Assembly (NCBI RefSeq): GCF_040939455.1
Contig: NC_134119.1
Span: 198,501-262,500, forward strand
Length of the DNA: 64,000 nt
Source of the DNA: Microcebus murinus
Taxonomy: Eukaryota; Chordata; Mammalia; Primates; Cheirogaleidae
Direction: 5' to 3'
Position numbers and translations under genes: made by a program
Notes under the pieces: generated by a model
Told to the model about the DNA's origin: nothing
Database searches by the model: none
What the model saw: the letters and a program-made list of their open reading frames with translations, nothing else
Shown here: piece by piece, positions 55,612-64,000 of the stretch
Numbering within the stretch: the first letter of the stretch is position 1
Layout of the letters: every line of letters begins with the position of its first letter

Positions 55612-56467
55612 CTAGGAGACCCCAGCGGCCGCGGCGCGCAGCGCGAAAAGCTTCTCCCAGCAGGTGGCGACGGCGTCCAGGGCGCGCCGCAGGAACTGCC
55701 TTTGGCCGCCGCGACGCCGGGCCGGGCGCATCTCCAGCCGCCGCATCCGCTGTGGACCGGGCGGTCAGAGAGTGCGCACGGGCCCCCGCACCCACCCCGT
55801 GGGAAAGGGAATGGCAGCATGGCCAGTGGGTCCCATATGAGCCCCCAGGCCACGGAGCCAGGAGAGGCGCAGCGGCCCTGTGGGGTCGGGGACGGTTTGG
55901 ACTGGCTCACACCCAGGGATGCACACCTGGCGCAGCGTCCTGCAGTGGCGCCGCATCACCGCCTCGGTGCGCACAGCCACGGTCCATGCCGCTTTCTCTA
56001 GGGCCCCGCGGCGGGCCCCGGCCGCCGCCCCACGCAGGGTCCGACCCAGGGACGCGATGGACAGTAGGATACTGTGCTCCTGGGGAGGGAAGAGTGGAAA
56101 GCGGGGGGAGGGGACTGGGAAAGGAGCCCCATCTGGAGGCCCCAAGGGAGGGGCAGGCCGGCCTGGGCGGGTGGGTGCGCCTCCTCCGTACCTTCTGGGC
56201 GCCACAGGAGGCCCCAGGCTGTCCCTGCCGCCCTGAGCCCCCGGCTTCTGTCAGGTTTTTCCGAATGAAATGCAGGTGTCTAGAGCCTGGCGAGATCCCT
56301 CCGGCCCCCGGCCCCACCCGCCTCATGGCGGCCTGCAGGTCCTCGAAGATGACCGCGCGGTAGTGGCGGAGCACGTCGGGGACGCTGCAGGAGCGGAGCC
56401 GGGCTCGGCCTGGCGCAGTCCCCAGCAGCGCCAGCAGGAGCGCCCAGAGTGCAGGCCTGGGGGCGAC
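55612..56467 (-). CDS. C20orf204: C20orf204 (small secreted-like protein), exons 2-4
   Basis: Three coding exons, 56467-56192, 56079-55927 and 55749-55612, join in phase to encode 188 residues after the initiator. They match the human C20orf204 protein (locus formerly LINC00176) as I recall it. The first exon opens with a hydrophobic signal-peptide-like segment (PALWALLLALLGTAPG), then SCSVPDVLRHYRAVIFEDLQ and an N-glycosylation sequon in KNLTEAGG. Exon 3 encodes EHSILLSIASLGRTLRG and VRTEAVMRRHCRTLRQ; exon 4 ends WEKLFALRAAAAGVS. Splice sites are consensus (CCAGAAG|GTACGG, CGCCAG|GTGTGC, CCACAG). Function is unknown to me; the layout suggests a secreted helical protein. No ATG lies at the expected start in this exon, which begins GTC right after CTACAG, so the start must come from an upstream exon. 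Confidence 0.88.
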
Positions 56468-58064
56468 CTGTAGGAGACACCAGGTTGGCCTCCCAGCACA
56501 GGGCGCGGCCTGGCCTGCACTTGGTTCAGCCACCATGGAAGGTGCAACCCGTGCCCGCACCGCGGGGATCTCAGCTGCAGAAAATGGACCTGTCCAGCGA
56601 GGGCTCCAGGCAGAGGCCTGGCAGGATAAATCCCTGAGACAACAGAGAGGCCTGCAAACCAGACAGCTCCATGCTCTGGGCAAAGGTTTGCAGGGTGAGT
56701 GATGAGGAGCTGGGGAGGCCATTTCACTGAGACCTAAACAACCCCCCTAGGAGACAGAGGGACAGGCCAGGAGCAAGAGGGCTGGACACTGCGATCTGGT
56801 GCCAGCGAGGCCAGCAAGGGATGGTGCACGCACGCACACGACTGCACAGGTCAGGGCCCGCCTGGCTCTGCACAGCTGGAGTGGGGCCAGCTCTTAGTGG
56901 GGGTACAGCAGGAAGTCCCCCCAGTACAGCCTCACTCCTGGCCATGCTGACCCAACCCGGCGGCTCACACACTGGTCTCTCTGGGTGCCCCCAGCACAGG
57001 CTGCATAGGTGGGAGCCGGGGCAGAGCCTCACTGCTCCTCTCTGTGGCTCTGCAGATGCCACCACCAAAATAGCTCTACAGTCAGCTCAGAGACAGGGCA
57101 ACTGGGTCTCCCTGCACCCCCAAGCCGACTGAGGCAGGGGTAAGGGCTTGGAGCTCCAAGCCACATACCCTACTGTTAGGGAAAAGCCGGGGAGACCCGG
57201 AAACGACAGGGGAGGAAGGGGGTCATGGCATCAAGTCCCACCAACAGTTGGAACCAATTTCAAAAGCCTCCAGCGCCTGCGAGCTCCCACCCACCCAGAG
57301 CAGAGCAGACGGGCTTGTGCACAGGGAAGCCACCATAAGACAGCTGACTGCCCTCAGGTTCACGGCCACTGCAAAGGGGCTGGCCCCCTAAACCAGCCCC
57401 AGAGGCAGACAGCCAATCTGGGGCTGGAAAATTAATCATGCGAACCGACCAAGATGACAGGACTCGGCTTCCCAGCCCAGGCAGGGGAGCTAAACAAGCA
57501 GCACCCGACCCTCACCTAGAGCTGAGTGTTGGGAGGGGGGTCCTGCCCAAGCATGAAGCAGCTATGGCTGGAAAAGCAGACACGGTTTGCTGTGGCCCTT
57601 TCTTGTAACCTGCTCCCCCCAACACACACACCATGGCCAATTTGGTGAGTTCAAGAATTGCCACATCACCCACTCTGCCTGCTGCAGGTCAGAGGTCACA
57701 GTGAGAACAAGAGCCTGACTCCCCAGCAGGCCACCTGGTGTTGCTGAAGGGACATCTAGCATCTGCTATGCCCCAGGTGGGGCAGGTTGGCTGCCCAGGG
57801 AGTCCCAGTCTGTACCTACCCCCCCACACCCAGAGCTCAGCCTCAGCACCGTGAGGGAGGAAAGGGTGCCCAGCACCAGGAGACTCCCTCCCACGGCTGC
57901 CGGGAAGGCCAGGGCACTCGCACCCACAGTCAGCCTCTGCGATGGGAACCAACAGGGGATTTCCCAACGGGGCACAGGGGGACATGCAGCGTCTCCTAGG
58001 CTGTGCTTGCTCCCAGCCACTCGGCCCAAGTAAGCCCCCTCCCCAGAGGCCCGCAGCTGCTCAC
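56468..58064. other. C20orf204: Putative first intron of C20orf204
   Basis: Unique sequence without SINE insertions. A weak alternative start (ATG at 56536-56534, in frame with exon 2 if the intron were retained) lies here; it would add 23 residues before the signal-like segment. Confidence 0.4.
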
Positions 58065-58160
58065 CATAGGCCTCTCGGGGTCTCGCCCTCCCTCACTCCC
58101 GCCAGCGGGTCAGGCACATGATCCTGGGGTCCTCAGATGGGGAGTGCTGCCACACCAGGC
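58065..58160 (-). other. C20orf204: Predicted C20orf204 exon 1 carrying the start codon
   Basis: On the minus strand GAGAGGCCTATG|GTGAGCAG places an ATG (58067-58065) directly before a strong GTGAGC donor. Joined to exon 2 it gives M-V-A-P-R-P-A-L-W, matching the start I remember for human (M-V-P-P-K-P-A-L-W). The upstream boundary is unknown and set arbitrarily. Confidence 0.5.
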
Positions 58161-58714
58161 CCCACCGCCAAGGCCAGGCAATCCAGCAGGCGGCTTTTGA
58201 AGTTGGCTCCTCCAAGCAAAGGGAGGGAGCAGGAGAGGGAGGAAGGGCCTCGCAATCTCAGCCCTGCCCCCTCCCTCTCCCCACCCCCTATCCAATTGCT
58301 TCAATTAACCTGACCCTGGAGCCCAGCAGCCACCTGGCCCAGGGGATCCAGGGCTGCTGTGGGCTCGGATTAAGTCGCCAGCCCCAGGGAGGCCCTGCTC
58401 TGTCAAGGAGCGGGTGGGGGTGCCCAGTGGGCAGAGGGCAGTGCAGGGTCCAGTGGTGGGGGCAGGGAGCCAGGTGAGGCTGGGGCCTGCCTCAGTGGCA
58501 AGTACTGCCTCTCCCAGGGAGCTGGCTGACAGGCAGACCCTAGTGGGCAGGCCCTAACTGCTTGCCCCACATCTGCCAGTCCCTGCACCCTGACAGTCAG
58601 GGGGTCCTGACCCAGCAGGTCCTGAGATGTGGGACTTTCTGGGGCCCCACCACTAGCCCAGCCTCATCACTCCTGGCCTGAGGGGTCTTTCCCCAGGGGA
58701 GGCCACATCCCAAG
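58161..58714. other. Region upstream of predicted C20orf204 exon 1
   Basis: Contains an AT-rich word TTGCTTCAATTAACCTGACC near 58298, possibly part of a promoter. Otherwise unique. Confidence 0.4.
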
Positions 58715-58862
58715 GACACCCACCCAGCATCGACCCTGCTTGGCCCATGACGGAGACCGTGCCAAGAAGCCAGGCCCAGACGCAGGGCACAAAAAGCTAC
58801 CAGCAGCCCTGGGGCCTGTAGCCAAGTCACTGCCCCTGCCTGGGCCTCAGTTTCCACCTCTG
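58715..58862. repeat. Direct repeat, copy 1 (about 148 bp)
   Basis: Aligns without indels to 59122-59269 at a constant offset of 407 bp (GACACCCACCCAGCATCGAC .. GGGCCTCAGTTTCCACCTCT). The 3' end includes the MIR-like word GCCTCAGTTTCC. Confidence 0.92.
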
Positions 58863-59121
58863 GAAACTGTGCAGTAGGCCATGCCATCTGGGTTTCTCTA
58901 AGTTCACTCACTCTATGGTGTTCACACAACAATGAAATCACCGAACAACGCATTTCCCAGAACTGTCCCCACTGTTAAGTGACATGACTGTAGTTTGACC
59001 ACCTCACAGTATTTGAGAAAACCCACCAGAGACGAGTACAAGTGCTCTGGAATGTTCCAAGGGCCCTGCAGGAGGCCTCATCAGAACATGGCCTGACACG
59101 TTCTCCTCCCTATGACTCCTC

Positions 59122-59269
59122 GACACCCACCCAGCATGGACCCTGCTTGGCCCACGACGGAGACCATGCCAAGAAGCCAAGCCCAAACGCAAGGCACGAA
59201 AGGCCACCAGCAACCCTGGGGCCTGCAGCCAAGTCACTGCCCCTGCCTGGGCCTCAGTTTCCACATCTG
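59122..59269. repeat. Direct repeat, copy 2 (about 148 bp)
   Basis: Second copy of the 58715-58862 block (GACACCCACCCAGCATGGAC .. GGGCCTCAGTTTCCACATCT). Differences are mostly transitions, many at CpG or G-to-A. Confidence 0.92.
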
Positions 59270-60657
59270 TAAAGGGACGTGCTGGCTTTCAAACTCCAAA
59301 AGCTGTAGGACTCACTCTTCAGAGTAAATTCAAAGACTCCCTCGTGCCTCTGTCTCTGAGAGGGATCAAAGGAAACTCCTCAGTTTCAAACATCCATGAA
59401 GCTCTGCAGCCACTCCTCAGGACTTCCAGATCCACAGCCTATTCACCTGTGAGCTGGACCCATCCCAGGTTACCTGTCCAGCACTGACCAACCAGCAGTT
59501 CCTGACTCCACACAGGGGTGGCTGGTCCTTTGCCCCTGGGCTGGCCACGTCCTCAAGGTTTGCAGAACCACAGAGAAGGTGGACTCTCACCTTCCAGTAC
59601 ATGGGGCTCCTCTAGTGGGCACTCCCTGGGGCTCCCCCAACCTCGGCCATTCTCAGCTGTTTGCAGCAGGGCAGGACCCCAAGGCCCAGCACAGGCCCCC
59701 GAGTATAGAAGGTCTGAGCTGTGGGTCCGTGATTGCCCACCACTGCAGGCCCTGCCATCAGTACCACAAGACACACAGGGTCCCTTGGGGCTAGTCTCAT
59801 ACAAGGAGTGTCTGGAAACAGGTCTCGGCCGGCTGGCTAGCCTCCTCTTTGTCCCACCCGACAGCACCGCCTGCTCCCTGGACAAGCTGAGAGACCGTCC
59901 ACCCACAGCCTCTGGGCCAGCCGTGACCCCCAGCCAGATCTCTCTAGCACGCCCTTCCCGAGAGGCTGGCTCCCGAATGAACACACGCATGGATTCGAAG
60001 TCTGAAGAAGTCCTTTATCCTCATGCAGCTCAAAGGCTGAAAAGAAACCAAGTCTCCCAGGGAACACAATTTTCAACCTGGAGATGAGGCCAATTACAAG
60101 TGCTTTAGGATAAAATTGCTGATTATAAATTGACAAAAAGAAATTCACCTGTAAAAGTGAGAAAACCTCTCACTAGTGACGTTTTCATTCAACACACTCG
60201 AGGGGCCTGTCAGGTGTGGAGAGGCACCCCCAGGCGGGGGTGGGCTCTGCTGTCTGTACTCAGGCCTGGGGGGCCCGCTGTCCTAGATGGCGGCGGGGGA
60301 AGTGCTCTGCAGGCGGGCGGGGGCTCCTGCTTGCACCTTGGTGCCACAGTTTGGCTCCCACGCGCCTCTGACCCGTCGTGGCTGCAGATCTGTGACATGG
60401 CGCCCCCACTGCTCCAGCTGCTCCCACACAGGGCTTTTACCCAGAACGCCCAAACCCCACTCCCTTCTCCACGCGTCCTGGCGGCTCCCGGCCGGGTGGT
60501 GCTCCGTGAGACGCAGGCTGTGGGCTGCGGGAGGCCTCTACCCGCCACCACCACCCAGGACAGGGCAGAGGCTGGGCTGGGCGGCAAGAACACGAGCCAG
60601 GGAAGGGCCCAAGAGAAAACCCGCAGGTCGCCAACCCTGACGGCTACATAAAAACTC
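59270..60657. other. Intergenic sequence between C20orf204 and PRPF6
   Basis: Unique sequence; 59980-60190 is less GC-rich than its surroundings. No exon recognised. Confidence 0.5.
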
Positions 60658-60663
60658 TTTAAT
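60658..60663 (-). terminator. PRPF6: PRPF6 poly(A) signal (ATTAAA)
   Basis: ATTAAA on the minus strand about 85 bp after the PRPF6 stop codon, followed in sense by GAGTTTTTATGTAGCC. Confidence 0.8.
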
Positions 60664-60745
60664 GAAGGAGGACAGACAGCGTGGAGGCCGTTCCCCGTCT
60701 CTGCCAGGTGCCGCTCCAAGGCCCCACCCCATGGACACAGGATGA

Positions 60746-61776
60746 TCAGAAGGTGTTCTTGATGCGGCCGGCCACCAGCACGAGGATCTCCCCGATCTTC
60801 CTCTGCCAGTTGGCGATGTCCTTGGACACGGCGCACCACAGCTCCCCGTGCCGAGGCTCTGCATTCTCACAGCGCTTCCGCACCTCCCCCTGCTGCTCCT
60901 GGGGGGCACACGGCACTTCAGGCAGAGCCCCTCCCTAGCTGATCCGGGCCCTCACCTGCCCCACACCTGCCCCCAAACAGACCTGGCTCCAACAGTACCA
61001 ACCCCAGCTTGGGGGGCTGGGGGACTCAGGCACATCCTGCACCAGGAGGCAAAGCAGTCTTGCGCTGTCTTTCAGGTGTGCTCCTCCACCAGCCCCTCCT
61101 CCTGGGGCGCTGGACCCCTCCCCTGTGAGTCCGTGTGACCCCAGCCTTGGCTCACAAGTGTGGAATCGAGCCGGCTCCCCAGTCTGGGCCTCACACAAGA
61201 GCTCACGTCCACCCTCTCTGCATGAGCTTACCACACTCAACACAGTCCGGCTTCCTGCTTCCCAGGGAGGACCCCAGGACAGCCTGACTGCACCCTAGTC
61301 GTGAGAATACTCTGGCAGCGCTTGGCTCTGGGGGCAGCGGGGAGAGGGGCTGCTGCCCAGGCTTCTCCAGAACACCCCTGGCCTGAGGCCCCAGTCACAA
61401 ATGACTCACTCAAATGTGCTAACAGGCCACATAAAATGGACCAAGCCTCTTAAATTTCAGGGTATAGGGCCATAAGGCTGTAACCAAAAAAACAGCGGGG
61501 GAGGCAGAGGCTGCCTTGTGAGGTTGTGGAGGCCCTTGTGCTCCATCACCCCTGGTGCAGGGTCGTGCTGGTCTCAGCCACCTCCTGCCTGGGGGATCCC
61601 CACTGAGTCCCAGAAGGCACTGAGCAGCTGATTGCCAGCGGGGCCTCACCTCAGTGCCGTGCTGCAGCTCAAACTTGTAGAAGAAGGCCCAGGCGTCCCC
61701 CAGGTCTGAGTCGATCTTCACAGTGCGGTGGAACCACTCCCTGGCCTTGGTGATCTTCCGCTCACTCCAAAACAGC
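60746..61776 (-). CDS. PRPF6: PRPF6 last two coding exons (U5 snRNP splicing factor), partial
   Basis: Exons 61776-61650 and 60898-60746 encode the final 92 residues plus one split codon of PRPF6, a 941-aa tri-snRNP protein in human that bridges U5 and U4/U6 through HAT/TPR-type repeats. The penultimate exon reads [18 protein letters not shown] and [19 protein letters not shown], a HAT repeat. The last reads [20 protein letters not shown] and ends [11 protein letters not shown], the conserved C-terminus. Junctions are consensus (CACTGAG|GTGAGG, CCCCCCAG|GAGCAG) and in phase. The earlier exons lie beyond the right edge; the remaining 2.2 kb here is intron. Confidence 0.97.
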
Positions 61777-63349
61777 CTGTTCCAGGAGGGTGGTGGAAGC
61801 CCAGAGTAAGTGGCCACGGTGCTCCCAGGGCTGCGCTGGGAATCGACCATGAGCAGTGCGGGAGGGGCCCGGGCCTCAGCGCCACCCTCCGCCCGCAGCC
61901 CAGGAAGGCTCAGGATCAGGCCTGGCCACCTGGAAACTGCCCGAGGCTGCTAACCTGAAGCCTTTGAGTGTCTAACCTGACTGCTGCTTAAAACAAAAAA
62001 TCACATACAGAGTAAGTAAGATTTTCAAACTCCTTAAAATTATTATTTTTCTCTGGATCAAATAAAAGCAGATGGAACTAAACCTGACAAAAAGTTAAAT
62101 TAAGACTTTGACGTTCTAGTCTGTTCCTTAGTAAGATGCCTGCTGGATCATTCCACCCCCCAGCCTCCAGGAGCAACCCCAGCAAACCCTGAGACAACAG
62201 GCTTCCGGTCACGCGGGGACCCAGGGTCCACAGCACGCACACCCACGGTGCCCACCAGACACAGTCGCCTGAAAAACAGGCCTGAGGAAGACCACACCGG
62301 CTGTCAGGGTTAGGGTCTGGGTGGGCCCCCCCAGTGCTGGAGCAGGTAGCTCAGTGGAGTGCTGGGGTCTCTGACAGGCTGGAGCTGTTGCTTCCACTCA
62401 CCTCCCCGTCACCAGAGGCACCGTGGCAGTCAGAGGACACGACTAAGCCCTCCACTCCAGGCAGCTGTTTGGCCCGGTCTCAGTTACCAAACGGAATAAT
62501 TTCATGCTGATAACCTGATTGTTTTTTAAGCCTTGTGGTATTCTTAATTGCTTGGTGCTAGATAAACTGTGATTTAAAGAGCACAAACCCAGATAGCAGA
62601 CACACAGAACACTGGCTTGGGAGCGGTGAGGAGTAACTTGTTTACCTTAGCAGAGCCTTTTATGAGGTTTTATGGCTGCCCTATCAGAGTGTCACACAAA
62701 AGTCACTCGGGAGGAGAAGCACAAAAGCAGGACCAAGGGAGCCCGGGCAGATGGGAGCCAGACCAAAGCCAGACCACAAGAGACCTGTTTCCACTGGGGG
62801 CCACAGGTACTGGAGGGGAGGTGCCCAGGCAGGATGTGAGAACACCAGGCCCAGGGGCAGCCACACCAGACCTCCAGAGACCAAGCACCCGTGCCCAGGG
62901 CTGGTGGCGATGGGAAGTCTCAGCACACCACCATGCATGGCACGCATAGGAGCCCCTGGGGCCAGACACACGGCCCCGCCAGGCAAGCTGCCTCCTGCTT
63001 GCCTGGAGCCCAAGTGGGGACCAAGGTTCTTCCTGACAACCCCTGCATCCCCCAGTCCCCTCCCAACATCCCGCCCCCACACTCAGGCCCAGCTCTTCTC
63101 AGGCCATTTCCCTCTTTCTAGAAGGGGCAGAGACCCCGTGAGTCAGGATGGCTCTCAAGGCCCTGCAGGCACTGGCCCCGCCACACCCTCACCGACCATC
63201 CCATGCCCACAGGCCTTGCCCTATGCTGCACACGGACAGCCACACCCTCTGCCACACGGCCACATGCGCTGCCCTTCCACGTTCCAGAGATGCAGCCCCT
63301 GGGACCCCCTGACCCAGCGCCCTGCACACCAGTGTCAAACACACAGTGT
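61777..63349. other. PRPF6: PRPF6 intron
   Basis: No further PRPF6 exon found on the minus strand. The stretch 61980-62110 is AT-rich. Confidence 0.6.
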
Positions 63350-63680
63350 GGGCTGAGCATGGTGGCTCACCCCTGTAATCCTAGCACTCTGGGAGGCCAA
63401 GGTGGGCAGATCGCTCAAGGTCAGGAGTTCGAAACCAGCCTGAGCAAGAGTGAGACCCTGTGTCTACTAAAAATAGAAAGAAATTAATTGGCTAACTAAA
63501 ATATATAGAAAAAATTAACCAGACGTGGTGGCACCTGTAGTCCCAGCTACTTGGGAGGCTGAGGCAGGAGGATCACTTGAGCCCAGGAGTTTGAGGTTGC
63601 TGTGAGCTAGGCTGACACCACAGCACTCTAGCCTGGGCAACAGAGTGAGACTGTCTTAAAAAAACAAACAAACAAAAAAA
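63350..63680 (+). mobile_element. Alu SINE with long linker in PRPF6 intron
   Basis: GGCTGAGCATGGTGGCTCACC start; linker TTAATTGGCTAACTAAAATAT; right arm TAACCAGACGTGGTGGCACC; tail AAAAAAACAAACAAACAAAA. Target duplication ACACACAGT on both sides. Confidence 0.95.
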
Positions 63681-64000
63681 CCACACACAGTATGAGGTCC
63701 CTCGCTGACCTCCTCCTCCCCTTCCAACCACGCACTGCAAGAGACAGCCCCCGATACACTGATCAGGTCCAATCAACTGGTTCTGGATTGTTTCTGGGGT
63801 CACAGAGCTGAAAGCGTCTGACTTCTTGCCCTAACACAATAAAAATAAATTTCTTGGCTAACGCCCCTTGCATTCTGTATGCTTATTACTTAAATCCGGT
63901 ACGGACCAGCACCAGCAGATTTACCCATCTCGTAACCCAGGCCATGTCAGGTATAAACTGAACAGTAGCACAGACAGAGAGAGCAGTGCCCCTCAAGAAG
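63681..64000. other. PRPF6: PRPF6 intron, right edge
   Basis: Unique sequence, no exon recognised. Confidence 0.5.

Noticed and set aside
56534..56536. In-frame ATG as the C20orf204 start
   Set aside because: It would put 23 non-hydrophobic residues before the signal-like segment and needs retention of the intron before the CTACAG acceptor. The spliced ATG at 58067 gives a better match. Kept only as an alternative.
61777..64000. Further PRPF6 exons upstream of 61776
   Set aside because: No minus-strand frame in this interval matches the preceding HAT repeats of PRPF6, so it is treated as intron.

Overview
This is a 64 kb piece of primate nuclear DNA carrying ordinary multi-exon vertebrate genes. 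The Alu-type SINEs suggest a strepsirrhine (lemur or galago group). Several full-length copies carry an extended middle linker containing ATTAATTGGCCAACTAA before the right arm, a form I associate with strepsirrhine rather than human Alus. The species itself is inference. The gene order matches what I know of human 20q13.33, read in the reverse direction.

From left to right: (1) 1-17.6 kb is intron and 5' exon territory of OPRL1 (minus strand). Its first coding exon is at 5561-5793 and its remaining coding exons lie beyond the left edge. This part holds four large tandem arrays (a TGG/TGA array, a 14-28 bp C-rich array of about 2.4 kb, a 9/10 bp GTGCTCCC array of about 1 kb, and a very regular 31 bp minisatellite of about 1.4 kb). 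LKAAEAR1 lies here on the opposite strand, inside the OPRL1 5' intron. (2) 17.6-18.1 kb is a CpG-rich bidirectional promoter shared by OPRL1 (leftward) and RGS19 (rightward). (3) RGS19 (plus, coding 21027-23377) is tail-to-tail with TCEA2 (minus, coding 33204 down to 25008). All ten TCEA2 coding exons can be placed, including a minor-class AT-AC intron. (4) 34-45 kb is intergenic with several Alus, one of them split by an L1 end. (5) SOX18 (plus, 45510-46861, two exons, 384 aa) has a TATA/CCAAT/GC-box promoter. (6) 47-55 kb is intergenic with an old L1 fragment containing nested Alus and an orphan CpG island. (7) C20orf204 (minus) has three clear coding exons at 55612-56467 and a predicted start codon on an upstream exon near 58065. 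(8) PRPF6 (minus) is represented by its last two coding exons (61776 down to 60746).

The genes are not an operon-like system. OPRL1 (nociceptin receptor, Gi-coupled) and RGS19 (a GTPase-activating protein for Gi/o subunits) are functionally linked and share a promoter. TCEA2 (transcript elongation), PRPF6 (U5 snRNP splicing factor) and SOX18 (endothelial/lymphatic HMG-box factor) are independent neighbours. Every recognised coding exon is open and in phase; I found no broken gene. I saw no mobile or defence system beyond ordinary SINEs/LINEs, and no clearly novel biological system. The most unusual features are the tandem arrays inside OPRL1.
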